DNA of 64,000 nt from Siphonodentalium dalli (GCA_032622095.1 CP136061.1:25298991-25362990), one strand, 5' to 3'. Positions 1 to 8,531 are shown, numbered from the stretch's first letter. The notes: generated by a model from the letters alone, not told the origin. Numbers and translations: made by a program.

Positions 1-1378
1 AACCCGGCGATCTACGAATTTATCAATACGAGACGACCCCGATTCTTTAGGGGGCATAGACGAGGGGTTACCGAACAGCAAATCCTGAAAGGCGTCTGCG
101 AAAATGAATTATTCGGCATGCTCGAAGTAGATATAGAAGTTCCGTCATCGGCCTACCAGTATTTCGAAGAGATGTCACCGCTATTTTGCAACTCCGATAT
201 ACCTTTCGAAGCGATAGGCGAACACATGCGAGATCACGTGCGTTCTCACAACCTATCACAAAAACCGAGGAGGGCTTTGGTCGGAGGCATGAAAGCCAGA
301 CAAATATTCCTGGCGACGCCTCTCCTAAGATGGTATATGGAGCATGGGATGAGGGTGACGAAGGTATACCAGGTGGTGGAATTTCAGTCTCAACGCTGCT
401 TCCAGTCATTCGTAGATTGTGTCAGTAACGCGAGACGAGAGGGGGATCAGAATCCGGATAAAGCGATTATTGCGGATACGATGAAGGTGATAGGAAACTC
501 TGCCTACGGGTCGATGATTATGAATAAAATGACCCACCGAGACGTAAAGTACCTTCAAGGAGAAAAACAGTGTGCTTAATGGTGAACGAACCGAGATTTC
601 GAAAACTGGTGTGCCTAGAAGAGGAAGCGGAGTACTACGAAGTTGAAATGGCGAAGAAAAAAATCAACTTGGATCTTCCCATTCAACTCGGATATTTCGT
701 TTTGCAATACGCCAAACTCAGAATGCTAGAATTTTATTACGACTTTATGGATGTCTACTTCGACCGCTCGGATTTTGAATATCTAGAAATGGACACCGAT
801 AGCGCGTACATAGCGCTGTCCAAGAAAACCCTCAGAGAGGTAATAAAACCAGACAGGTTGGACGAGTATGAAAGGGGATTAACCGGTTTGTGTCACGATC
901 ACGCCGACGACCGATGGTTCCCTAGGACGTGCTGTTCGAAACACTCCGATTTCGACAAACGCCAACCGGGTCTATTTAAACTCGAATTTATCGGCGAGGA
1001 GATGATAGGTCTTTGCTCTAAGACCTACATAGTCCGAAAATCAAAGAAACCGTCTAGCGCGAAAATAGTAGCTCATAGACTACTGAGAAAATCGGCTGGT
1101 CTGAGAAAGAAAGCGATGATATTTCGAAATACCAACGAGTATAAATTCAGCTCTAAAGGCGTCAGAAAGTTCGGGATAAAGGGACCCATGTCTATTTACA
1201 GAAGAGTTTTACGAACCGGGAAATCAGAGTCAGGGATCAATCGAGGATTTAGGGCGAGAAATAATACGATACGTATACCCAGGAGCGACGGGGTTTTTCG
1301 TATTTCTACTGCAAGAGAAAAGTGCAGGCATGCGGGGTAAGAACGAAACCGCTAGATATAACATTATGTCCGGCTTAA
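1..1378 (+). pseudogene. Polinton protein-primed DNA polymerase B, C-terminal part, two frameshifts
   Basis: This is the C-terminal part of the family-B DNA polymerase that replicates Polinton/Maverick elements; the frame is already open at base 1, so the exonuclease and N-terminal palm lie outside the window. Motif B (NSAYG, 496-510) and the catalytic motif C (DTDSAY, 792-809) are both visible. The reading frame is frame 1 up to a TAA at 577-579, continues in frame 3 from about 570, and moves to frame 2 at about 1263-1271. There a conserved-looking C-terminus runs to TAA 1376-1378. No single frame covers the domain, so this copy is either a pseudogene or carries two indel errors. It lies upstream of the packaging and capsid block on the same strand. 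Family assignment is confident from the motifs and the Polinton gene neighbourhood; whether it is functional is not. Confidence 0.85.
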
Positions 1379-1682
1379 AAAAAAAAAAAAAAATACCAAA
1401 TAAATATATAGATATGGATAAAGAAGTAACAACGCTGGTAAATACGCCAACGAGGGGGACTTTATTCCTCCTAACTCTCTCTCTCTCTCTGATATTGATA
1501 GAGTTGGATTTCACTCGTTGCCAGTCCCAAGCCTGGAATTGAAGTATGAGGGCCAGCCCAAAACAATTACTAGTGTGATAAATATAGAAATTTCGTCTTT
1601 AAAAAAAAAAAAAAGAAGGCTATATAACGTTTTGCTCACAGTAAATCAATCTCATAAATGAAATGATGTTTTAACAAATAAC
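1379..1682 (+). promoter_or_regulatory. Polymerase/ATPase intergenic region with TATA-like box
   Basis: This 304-bp gap is the only sizeable gap before the compact block. It holds a short CT-dinucleotide run, an A14 run and TATATAA at 1621-1627, 56 nt before the ATPase ATG. A TATA-driven promoter for the downstream block is inferred from position only; TATA-like strings are common in AT-rich DNA. Confidence 0.3.
1399..1404 (+). terminator. Poly(A) signal after polymerase
   Basis: AATAAA lies 21 nt after the polymerase stop codon, next to an A-rich stretch. It is well placed to end the polymerase transcript separately from the ATPase-to-protease block. Confidence 0.45.
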
Positions 1683-2330
1683 ATGTATCCGTGTACGTGC
1701 CCCACATCAATTTCTATTACGGGCGCCACTTGCTCTGGCAAATCTACCTTAGTGTATCGTTTGTTACAAAACATAGATAAAATGTTCACTGTATCTCCTA
1801 AGGCAATACTGTATTGTTACGGAATATATCAACCTCTCTACGATGAAATTAGCAGAAACCTACCATTCATTACCTTTCACCACGGTCTACCCAAAGAGGA
1901 CGATTTGAGAAGCGTATTATCTTCCACCGGTGCTAGTTGCAACTTGGTGATATTGGATGATTTAATGGACGTCGTGACCTCCTCGAAGGAAATGGAGCAC
2001 CTTTTTGTGAAAGGAATGCACCACATGTCTTTGAATATAATTTATTTAAATCAAAATTATTTTAATAAAGGACGAAGTGGGCGGAGCATCAATTTGAATA
2101 CTCATATAAATATCTTCATGAGAAATCCGCGTGACATTTCTCAGCTGCAGTGTTTAGCTCGTCAGGCGTTCTTAGGAAAAAGTCAGTTTATATTAGAGGC
2201 ATATAGGGACGCAACTTCCGAACTATATGGATACCTAGTTTTAGACTTGTCACCTACGTGCGTAGAGGCGTATAGAGTGAGAACCAATATATTTCCGTGT
2301 GAGGATACGGTCATCTACCAGAGCGCATAA
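1683..2330 (+). CDS. Polinton A32/FtsK-HerA-type genome-packaging ATPase
   Basis: The 215-residue protein is a P-loop ATPase of the kind that pumps DNA into capsids of Polintons and related double-jelly-roll viruses. Walker A is GATCSGKS at residues 14-21, very close to the N-terminus as is usual for this family. Walker B is LVILDDL at residues 88-94, and a polar YLNQNYF segment follows near residue 120, as expected for a sensor-like strand. ATG 1683 leaves a normal short leader before the P-loop. The frame is intact. The next frame starts 12 nt after the stop, and the partners in the same block are capsid and protease genes, which supports a packaging role. No transmembrane segment is visible. 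Confidence 0.9.
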   Translation: MYPCTCPTSISITGATCSGKSTLVYRLLQNIDKMFTVSPKAILYCYGIYQPLYDEISRNLPFITFHHGLPKEDDLRSVLSSTGASCNLVILDDLMDVVTSSKEMEHLFVKGMHHMSLNIIYLNQNYFNKGRSGRSINLNTHINIFMRNPRDISQLQCLARQAFLGKSQFILEAYRDATSELYGYLVLDLSPTCVEAYRVRTNIFPCEDTVIYQSA

Positions 2331-2342
2331 GTTGAAAGGGAG

Positions 2343-2645
2343 ATGAAGAAGTCGGTGTTAATATCGAACGAAAGATATCAACACTTTTTGAGACTGCCGG
2401 GGAACGAGGTCCGAGATAACAAGGTTTCGGTAGAGAGTGAATCCAAACCTGAAGTGGAGGAAACCAGCAACGAACCAGTTTTAGTCAAATCCGAGTACAC
2501 TCAAACCAAAGTGATAGCGGAGAGTTCTCGTCCTCAGATAGGTGAGGGTCTATCATTACCTCCACCACCGGGAGTACCACTAAAGCGAAAGAGATATTCT
2601 ACCGCATCGAAGAAAACACAACGTAAATGGTTGAAACTACGATGA
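2343..2645 (+). CDS. Small basic, proline-containing Polinton protein of unknown function
   Basis: The 100-residue frame is intact and sits between the ATPase and the integrase. The middle is acidic and S/E/P-rich. A PPPPGVP proline patch (near residues 73-79) is followed by a strongly basic tail (KRKRY, KKTQRKWLK). Its 3' end overlaps the integrase start by 19 nt. I do not recognise a domain. The proline patch and basic tail would fit a linker or DNA-contacting tail, or a detached piece of another virion protein, but this is speculation. The intact frame inside a compact block argues that it is real. Confidence 0.55.
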   Translation: MKKSVLISNERYQHFLRLPGNEVRDNKVSVESESKPEVEETSNEPVLVKSEYTQTKVIAESSRPQIGEGLSLPPPPGVPLKRKRYSTASKKTQRKWLKLR

Positions 2646-3766
2646 AAAAGTACGAGGACTATCTCAAAAACATATACTATGACACCGCACACGCTGCTGC
2701 GTATGCAGGTGCTGACAAACTCTACAGAATAGCGCGCAAAGAAGGTCGTTTCGTTTTGACGAGGAGTATGATAAAGGACTGGCTTTCAAGACAAGAAGGT
2801 TATTCGGTACACAAGGAAGAAAAACGGAAATTTAGACGAAGGAAAGTCGTGGTACCTACCATTGATTTTCAATGGGATGTTGATACGGCTTACATGGAAA
2901 AATATGGAAAAGAAAATAGCGGCTACCTGTATTTCGTGTTGGCTATAGATATTATGTCTAGGTACGTGTGGACCATCCCATTGCGAACTAAGACTGGCAA
3001 AGAAATGGTTGACGCGTTCGTACAAATTTTGAAGCCAGGAAGCAGAATTCCTCAGAAGATTCGCACGGATCCCGGTCCGGAATACGTTAATGCACAATTC
3101 AAATGCTACGTCAAGTCGAAAGGCATCGACTACTTTACTACGAATAACGTCGGCAAAAGCAACTACGCCGAACGCGCTATAAAAACGATTAAAATGCGTC
3201 TGACTCGTTACATGACGCACAACCAAACGCATCGATGGGTGCACGTTCTTCCGGATGTTACAAAGAGTTACAACAAAACCTATCACCGAAGCATTAAGAG
3301 ACGGCCGGCCAGCGTAAAACCCGAGGACTCCGTCGCCCTGTGGCGATTGCTGTACACAACCGCAAGTAAGCCGACGGGTTTATTGAAGTATAACTTTAAA
3401 GTCGGTGACGTCGTGAGGATATCCTTTCTGCGCAGACAATTCCAGAGAGAATATGACGAACGCTGGACGCGCGAACTTTTTGTGGTGACCGAACGTTTCA
3501 TGAAGCAAGGTATACCGCAATACGGGTTAAAGGACTACTCGGGAGAAATTGTAACCGGTGCATTCTATCAGAACCAGCTGAGCCGAGCCTACGAGAGTGA
3601 CGCGTATTTGGTAGAGAAAGTAATGAGATCCCGTAAGAATAAGGCAGGCAAAAAGGAATACCTAGTTCGCTGGAAGGGATGGCCCAGCCCAAAATATGAT
3701 TCTTGGATCAAAGAGGAAGACCTCAAGTCTATAAATAGTGGGAGTTCTGCACACGATCTTTCATAG
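2627..3766 (+). CDS. Polinton retroviral-type (DDE) integrase with C-terminal chromodomain
   Basis: The 379-residue integrase inserts element DNA into the host chromosome. The RVE core spans about residues 75-225. The first catalytic Asp is in WDVDTAYM (probably D86), the second is D148 in RTDPGPEY, and the Glu is E182 in NYAERAIKTIK, so the D,D-35-E type triad looks complete. A basic segment leads into a C-terminal chromodomain (about residues 325-370; YLVEKV, YLVRWKGW, YDSWI), which in other elements directs integration to particular chromatin. ATG 2627 overlaps the previous frame; a second in-frame ATG at 2642 is an alternative start. The frame is open throughout, so this is potentially an intact enzyme. 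Confidence 0.93.
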   Translation: MVETTMKKYEDYLKNIYYDTAHAAAYAGADKLYRIARKEGRFVLTRSMIKDWLSRQEGYSVHKEEKRKFRRRKVVVPTIDFQWDVDTAYMEKYGKENSGYLYFVLAIDIMSRYVWTIPLRTKTGKEMVDAFVQILKPGSRIPQKIRTDPGPEYVNAQFKCYVKSKGIDYFTTNNVGKSNYAERAIKTIKMRLTRYMTHNQTHRWVHVLPDVTKSYNKTYHRSIKRRPASVKPEDSVALWRLLYTTASKPTGLLKYNFKVGDVVRISFLRRQFQREYDERWTRELFVVTERFMKQGIPQYGLKDYSGEIVTGAFYQNQLSRAYESDAYLVEKVMRSRKNKAGKKEYLVRWKGWPSPKYDSWIKEEDLKSINSGSSAHDLS

Positions 3767-3795
3767 CTGACCCGCGGTTTTGACGAGAAACGAGG

Positions 3796-4119
3796 ATGGG
3801 TGTAAAGAAATACAAGGCGTTATTCGAAATATTGATGACAACGAACGTCTCTCAAAGAAAAGCTCTTTTAAGAACGCTATCTGACCATCAGCTGCACGCG
3901 TTGCTCGAAGCCGTGTACAATGTTCTACACGATGTTTGTCCCATGAGTATGAAGGATAAAAAGAGATTGTACGACTACAGAAACGTTATTCGTCGATTAG
4001 TTTCCAAGAAGATAGCACGAAAACAACAACGACGACTGTTGTCTAAATATCAACACATATTGCCACTACTATTGAAACCAGTCTTGTCGAGGTTGAAATG
4101 CAGTCTGATTACTACATAA
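3796..4119 (+). CDS. Short basic conserved-type Polinton protein
   Basis: The 107-residue frame lies 29 nt after the integrase stop. It has an N-terminal helical region with repeated leucines, a middle PMSMKDKKRLYDYR segment, a very basic stretch (RRLVSKKIARKQQRRLL), and a hydrophobic tail (LPLLLKPVLSRL). Short basic proteins with a hydrophobic C-terminus at this position are familiar from invertebrate Polintons. They have been likened to virion core or membrane-active proteins, but I recall no assigned function. The last 22 nt overlap the next frame. The role given here is inference; the gene call rests on the intact frame and tight spacing. Confidence 0.6.
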   Translation: MGVKKYKALFEILMTTNVSQRKALLRTLSDHQLHALLEAVYNVLHDVCPMSMKDKKRLYDYRNVIRRLVSKKIARKQQRRLLSKYQHILPLLLKPVLSRLKCSLITT

Positions 4120-4532
4120 CGATAAGAAGCGATCAGAGTTTGAAATATTGGAATGACAATGAACCGCATCGCATTCATTTGAATTCGCCACTTAAATTGA
4201 AAGGATACTGGCTGGTGGCAATCACGGACATTGACGCCTCGATGAAAAAGAATAAATCGAACAAAGCCCAGTCACACCTGTATATAATGAGCGACATATG
4301 CACAGAATCTATAGTCGGGGATAATTTCGAACCGCTGATGCGTGCCGTGTACCCGTCTCGAAACTGGAAATGGACGCATTTGTTCACCTCGCCTCAATAT
4401 ATTCCCATCAAGGTGAAGGAGATTTACGACATGGAGTTCTTTATAAATGACTACGCCAATAATCCGGCCTCATTTCTCACGGAAACTACGTCGATAACGT
4501 TACATCTGAAGAGATATCCGTTTTATTTGTGA
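4098..4532 (+). CDS. Small Polinton structural-type protein
   Basis: The 144-residue frame overlaps the upstream gene by 22 nt and the downstream one by 4 nt (ATGA). It is rich in beta-type hydrophobic/polar alternation. It opens with YYITIRSDQS and contains LKGYWLVAITDID, a SDI...IVGD...LMRAVYP segment, and a late SPQYIPIKVKEIYDMEFFI strand. The segment order fits a small all-beta virion protein of the kind that lies next to the capsid gene in invertebrate Polintons. A minor capsid or penton-related role is possible but is not shown by the sequence. The frame is intact. Confidence 0.6.
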   Translation: MQSDYYITIRSDQSLKYWNDNEPHRIHLNSPLKLKGYWLVAITDIDASMKKNKSNKAQSHLYIMSDICTESIVGDNFEPLMRAVYPSRNWKWTHLFTSPQYIPIKVKEIYDMEFFINDYANNPASFLTETTSITLHLKRYPFYL

Positions 4533-4882
4533 TGACGGACAAACTATATATACCGGACACCCAAAAATGGCTGAGATTTTACCGGAACATCGTGACCGGT
4601 AAAATTAGCACCTATCTAGATCACGTGCAACGGGGCGGTGGACTAGGCGATAGCGAATCTACCTACATGATACCTATAGAACGATATTCCGCAGAAACGA
4701 CTGCGGTGCCTCAAGGCGACATCGACGTCACCGTCATATCTCCCTCGCAACAAGACGTGGAACGAGCCAAGAGTCAGATAAAACGGCAGGCTATAAAAAC
4801 GGGGAATAAGCGAAAGATCGTCAGTAAGACGAAATTCACTCACAAGCGAAAGAAGGAGCAGACGTCAGACACTTTTCAATAA
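4529..4882 (+). CDS. Basic Polinton protein upstream of the capsid gene
   Basis: The 117-residue frame starts inside the previous stop (ATGA) and ends sharing one base with the capsid start (TAATG). The N-terminal third has the pattern WLRFYRNIVTGKI, followed by a glycine-rich RGGGLG turn and STYMIPIERY. The C-terminal third is highly basic (KRQAIKTGNKRKIVSKTK, HKRKK), as expected for a DNA-contacting core protein. I recall similar proteins beside Polinton capsid genes but no defined biochemical role. Possible roles are a DNA-condensing core protein or a capsid cement protein. The frame is intact. Confidence 0.6.
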   Translation: MMTDKLYIPDTQKWLRFYRNIVTGKISTYLDHVQRGGGLGDSESTYMIPIERYSAETTAVPQGDIDVTVISPSQQDVERAKSQIKRQAIKTGNKRKIVSKTKFTHKRKKEQTSDTFQ

Positions 4883-6210
4883 TGTCGATATTGAACAAAG
4901 AAACGTTTCGCGAAGCGCAACCTTCTCAGTTGAATTTATTCGAAATCCCGCCCCATCAGACGGCCGTCGATAACATAACGTTCGAAGAAATTCGCCCGGT
5001 GTCTCAATTATCTGGACAATCGCCTATCGATTTCCACATTTCGGGACAAAACGGGTTGGAATATTTGGATTTAAGAAATAGTCGGCTACACGTAAAGGCT
5101 AAAATCAAGAAGAGCGATGGCGCTTCACTCGCTGAAGGGGACAAAGTTGGTCCAGTCAACCTCTTTATGCAATCTCTCTTCGAACAAGTGGACGTCTTCA
5201 TGTCCGGTAAGCTCATATCTTCCAGCACGAATAACTATCCGTACAAGAGCATCATACTAACGCTGTTGAAATACGGCACGAGCGAGAAAATGACGCATCT
5301 GGATAGTCAGTTATATTGGGAAGACAAATCGGGACACATGGACGATGCAGATACGAAAGGGATGAATAGCGGATTGACTAGACGATCAAAAAGTATGGTA
5401 TTGAGCAAAACTGTCGATATGTGCGGACCTGTGCTTCACGACGTATTTCTACAAGATCGTTACCTCTTAAACCAAGTGGATGTGGTTCTCAGACTATATC
5501 GTTCGAAGCCCTCATTTTGCCTAATGTCAATTGTTGGTTCTGCGGACTACATAGTTGACGTTGAAGACGTAACGCTGGAGATCGCTAAGGTCAAGGTTTC
5601 TCCATCAATAATATTGGCGCACAACCAAACGCTGGAAACAGTTACGGCGAAGTATCCTTACAACAGCTCCCGGATGAAAATGATGTCAATACCGAGCGGT
5701 CAAGTATCCTTCGTGTGGGATAATATTTTCCAAGGATTTTCCCCAGCCAGAGTAATTGTCGGTTTCGTTTCGAGTTCAGCAGTGACGGGTTCGTATACGA
5801 AGAATCCGTATAACTTCGGAAATTGGGACATTCGACAAATAAGTTTGACGCGGGACGGTGTTTCTATCGGAAGGTCGGGCCCTACTAAACTTAATTTCAC
5901 TTCGACCGAAGGAAAAGTTTTCACGAATTCTTACGTCGACATGTTGGAAGTCAGTGGAGTGTGGCGCGAGAATCGTGACAATGGTATAAACCTTGAAGAG
6001 TTCGCTGATGGCTCAACTTTATTCTGCTATAACTTGGATCCGAACTTCAGCCTGGGGGTGGGCTCATATATTCCGCTACTTAAACACGGTAGCGTAAAAT
6101 TGGAATTAGAGTTCGGAACGGCCTTGACTGAATCGGTGTCGTGCATTATATACAGCGAAAGCCCGGCGTTGTTTCAGATAGACAAGCAGAGAAACGTCAT
6201 AACGGAATGA
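4882..6210 (+). CDS. Polinton capsid protein, probably double-jelly-roll major capsid (F54H12.2-like)
   Basis: The 442-residue protein resembles the transposon-derived F54H12.2-type family, which I take to be the Polinton capsid lineage. An N-terminal LFEIPPHQTAV segment leads into SPIDFHISGQ and YLDLRNSRLHVKAKI strands typical of the first jelly roll. A NLFMQSLFEQVDVFMSGKLI segment follows. A second block from about residue 195 (DVVLRLYRSKPSF, VDVEDVTLEIAKV, FVWDNIFQGFSPARVIVGF) could form the second jelly roll. The length is short but plausible for a double-jelly-roll shell protein; a penton-type minor capsid protein is the alternative. The gene is intact, starts one base into the upstream stop, and overlaps the protease by 4 nt. 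Confidence 0.75.
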   Translation: MSILNKETFREAQPSQLNLFEIPPHQTAVDNITFEEIRPVSQLSGQSPIDFHISGQNGLEYLDLRNSRLHVKAKIKKSDGASLAEGDKVGPVNLFMQSLFEQVDVFMSGKLISSSTNNYPYKSIILTLLKYGTSEKMTHLDSQLYWEDKSGHMDDADTKGMNSGLTRRSKSMVLSKTVDMCGPVLHDVFLQDRYLLNQVDVVLRLYRSKPSFCLMSIVGSADYIVDVEDVTLEIAKVKVSPSIILAHNQTLETVTAKYPYNSSRMKMMSIPSGQVSFVWDNIFQGFSPARVIVGFVSSSAVTGSYTKNPYNFGNWDIRQISLTRDGVSIGRSGPTKLNFTSTEGKVFTNSYVDMLEVSGVWRENRDNGINLEEFADGSTLFCYNLDPNFSLGVGSYIPLLKHGSVKLELEFGTALTESVSCIIYSESPALFQIDKQRNVITE

Positions 6211-6665
6211 ACACTATTCAACTGGAATGCTGTATCGAATGCGACCCGATTTTGTCGAAATGCGTGGAAGGGGTGTTTCCGGCGGACGAGATTCCTGACT
6301 TAATGCATAAACGCGGTTTGATAGTGAACACGGACCCGGCCAGAAGTGAGGGATTTCATTGGCTAGCTATATATTTCCATGACGACCGTATAGAATTTTT
6401 TGACAGTTACGGGAATAGTCCCGGAACGTACAGCACCTACATCGGAAACTACCTACGCACGAAACGAAGACCTACGTACCATAGTACAAGACGTTTACTA
6501 AGTTTCGACAGTAGTGTTTGTGGACAGTACTGTTTATTGTATTTATTATGGAAGTGCTGCGGACATTCTACAAATGACTTTGAGTCACTGTTTGAGGATA
6601 ATGTGCATTCGAATGATTTATTCATATATCAATATATAGGACATATGTACCCATTTTGCATATAA
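6207..6665 (+). CDS. Polinton adenain-type cysteine protease (virion maturation)
   Basis: The 152-residue protein belongs to the adenain/Ulp1-like cysteine proteases that cleave virion precursor proteins. I chose ATG 6207, which overlaps the capsid stop as ATGA; the frame is open further upstream but only inside the capsid gene. The catalytic residues are visible in order: His51 in GFHWLAIYF, Asp66 in FFDSYG, and Cys105 in SSVCGQYCLLYL. Spacing and length match adenain-like enzymes, which are compact single domains. It is the last gene of the block, and a poly(A) signal follows 51 nt later. The frame is intact and the triad is complete, so activity is plausible. Confidence 0.9.
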   Translation: MNTIQLECCIECDPILSKCVEGVFPADEIPDLMHKRGLIVNTDPARSEGFHWLAIYFHDDRIEFFDSYGNSPGTYSTYIGNYLRTKRRPTYHSTRRLLSFDSSVCGQYCLLYLLWKCCGHSTNDFESLFEDNVHSNDLFIYQYIGHMYPFCI

Positions 6666-6716
6666 ACTATTGTATATATATATATTGTTTTTTGTTTTTT
6701 TTGTTTTTTTTTGAAA

Positions 6717-6722
6717 AATAAA
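6717..6722 (+). terminator. Poly(A) signal ending the structural block
   Basis: AATAAA lies 51 nt past the protease stop, after a T-rich stretch. I saw no AATAAA placed between the eight preceding frames at a gene end, so they may share this 3' end. Confidence 0.55.
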
Positions 6723-6849
6723 ATGCATTTCAATATCCCTACAAAGATAATTGTATTATATATTCAGGGGTCAAGAGGGTTTTGTTTGGTATAACTATAA
6801 AAGTAGTGATGATGGGGACGTTAAGTTCATTTTTTCAATTTCTGCAGCA

Positions 6850-7116
6850 ATGGACGAACCTGATGCAATAGATAGGTCTGTTTCATCCAGATGGGTTTGG
6901 ATGGGAACGGATATATCTCGAGCACAAATAGTGTATTTCTGTCAAGTTACGGTGATAATGGTCGTCATTGTCGTGAGCTTGATAAATTTATCGATGGGTT
7001 CTGAACACATAGCCTTGTTTTCAAGTATGATTTCTGCATCTTTGGGTTATTTACTACCCTCACCCTCAATGCAGCGCAGTAGTGGAGTAACCGTGGTTAC
7101 GGAGCCGAATATTTAA
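6850..7116 (+). CDS. Small two-helix membrane protein of Polinton
   Basis: From ATG 6850 the frame gives 88 residues; it is open further upstream without a better start. A short hydrophilic N-terminus is followed by a clear transmembrane helix (VYFCQVTVIMVVIVVSLIN). A short loop and a second hydrophobic segment come next (ALFSSMISASLGYLLPSPS). Small membrane proteins with a helix, loop and LGYLLPSPS-like end recur in invertebrate Polintons and adintovirus-like elements, where they are of unknown function. It sits just after the structural block and its poly(A) signal, with 65 nt to the next gene. A role in a virion membrane or at the cell surface is speculation. Confidence 0.65.
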   Translation: MDEPDAIDRSVSSRWVWMGTDISRAQIVYFCQVTVIMVVIVVSLINLSMGSEHIALFSSMISASLGYLLPSPSMQRSSGVTVVTEPNI

Positions 7117-7181
7117 AGGATCGCCATATTGCAAGATTGACTCATTGTCGTTCATTGGTTGTGCAATAAGTAGCAACAGCA

Positions 7182-7904
7182 ATGTTCCGCCTGGGAAGAT
7201 ATATTTACTGTAACATATACACAATAGCGGGCCGGATAAAGGTGTATATTGGACTATTAAATGACAATAACCAACAGTCGAATTCAGGAGTATTTCTGGA
7301 CTATGAACAGTATGACAGAGTTAAACGAATATTGTCCACGCGTTCAGACGGTCTCACCGAAGAAGATGATGACCATACAGATATGGTGTATTTAGTTAAC
7401 AGCACATACCTAGTTCTAGGAAGTTCCTATCAAGATACGCACTTACATTTCCTAAAGTATCACCGACATGGAACTGTTATTAACAAACAATTAATATTAA
7501 CAAATAGTATAGCATTGACCATAGCTGAAGTTAATGTCTTAAGAAGCCTGTTTAATATAATAGATTATGAAATTGCCGAGCAAGAACGTGGCGTGTTGTG
7601 TTGGGAAAAGAAGGAGAATGATACAACCAGATTGACTCGAGTTTACGTGGACCTAATTAAAGATCATATTGCGGCTACAATGGATAAGGAAACACATACT
7701 TATCAACCGCAAGATAAGGAACAGCTTGTGGAACTTTACTTTGACCTGGCATTCAGTGAAATAGACAGAGCGGAACTATTTAAACGATTCATGGAGGATT
7801 CAGCAGTGAAAGATAACAGGGACGTATCTTATGATTTATTCGAAAGCCTTGTTGTTTCAGAATGTGACATCAGACAAGCGGTGATTTTACAGATGACTGT
7901 GTAA
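7182..7904 (+). CDS. Protein with two PC4-like ssDNA-binding domains (proposed)
   Basis: The 240-residue frame is intact. Residues 1-52 (MFRLGRYIYCNIYTIAGRIK, then a GVFLDYEQYDRVKRIL helix) follow the pattern of the PC4 coactivator fold: a beta hairpin with a conserved G-K/R near the start, a second G-[KR] strand, then an amphipathic helix. Residues about 70-125 (YLVLGSSYQDTHLHFLKYH, then SIALTIAEVNVLRSLF) repeat the same layout. The C-terminal 60 residues are helical and acidic and contain EIDRAELFKRFM. PC4-like proteins bind ssDNA, which would suit a protein-primed replicon. The domain call is my reading of the pattern and needs a profile search; the open frame itself is secure. Confidence 0.5.
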   Translation: MFRLGRYIYCNIYTIAGRIKVYIGLLNDNNQQSNSGVFLDYEQYDRVKRILSTRSDGLTEEDDDHTDMVYLVNSTYLVLGSSYQDTHLHFLKYHRHGTVINKQLILTNSIALTIAEVNVLRSLFNIIDYEIAEQERGVLCWEKKENDTTRLTRVYVDLIKDHIAATMDKETHTYQPQDKEQLVELYFDLAFSEIDRAELFKRFMEDSAVKDNRDVSYDLFESLVVSECDIRQAVILQMTV

Positions 7905-8029
7905 TTTTTTATTTTAAACCATGCGATATGTTTCAGAATATAAAATTACCAAATATATTTCATTTTGTTTTGCATGTTTTAGTGAGTATATGGGTGTACG
8001 TTTCACATAGATATTAACTTGAATATGCT

Positions 8030-8300
8030 ACTTATTACTATTATTTTGGCACCTGATGTCAATAGACTACTTATTATGCTCTTTTAGCAAGTGGTCCTGT
8101 TTATTGTCTGTCAATTACCCCTCGTTTTGGCACGCATCCTAGATAATTGGCCATTTATCATTCTTCATCCGAAAACAATACCACGACCTTCACATTGACG
8201 CTTCTTGTGAAAAATATACTAGTGCTATAGTACTGACCTACTAACCTATTACACTCAGGAGTCATTATGCTGTCAATTACCTCCCCTCCTCTCTCATAAT
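8030..8300. repeat. Direct-repeat segment, copy 1
   Basis: The stretch contains 'ctgtcaattacc', 'atttatcattcttc', 'cacgaccttcac' and 'cctactaacctatt' in an order that recurs at 10010-10115. Within this copy 'tgtcaattacc' itself occurs twice (near 8108 and 8271). The rest of 7905-8321 shows no reading frame I can support. Confidence 0.5.
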
Positions 8301-8321
8301 TACCAATTATATATCATAGTC

Positions 8322-8531
8322 CATTATGGATATACTTATCAGTGCCCAAACCAAAATAATATTGATGACTGTCTATTGGACGTTGCATTCAATAGGATTG
8401 ACAGAGCTGAGCTTTTCGAAAATTTCATTCAGGAAGCAGCAAAGGATGTCAAGGCGGTATCATACTACATATTTGATAACCTAGTAGTGACAGTTGATGA
8501 TATTAGACAGGCAATGTCAACAGATATTTGA
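8322..8531 (+). pseudogene. Truncated second copy of the PC4-like gene's C-terminal domain
   Basis: The + strand frame from 8322 to TGA 8529-8531 (69 codons) aligns with the last 70 residues of the 7182-7904 protein. For example, FNRIDRAELFENFIQEA matches FSEIDRAELFKRFMEDS, and a DIRQA motif falls just before the stop in both. No start codon or PC4-like half is recognisable upstream. It looks like the surviving 3' end of a tandem duplicate, or a second gene whose 5' half has decayed. AATAAA follows at 8552-8557. Confidence 0.7.

Noticed and set aside
5004-5924. Open frames antisense to the capsid gene
   Set aside because: They are shadows of the capsid coding frame, with no independent motif.
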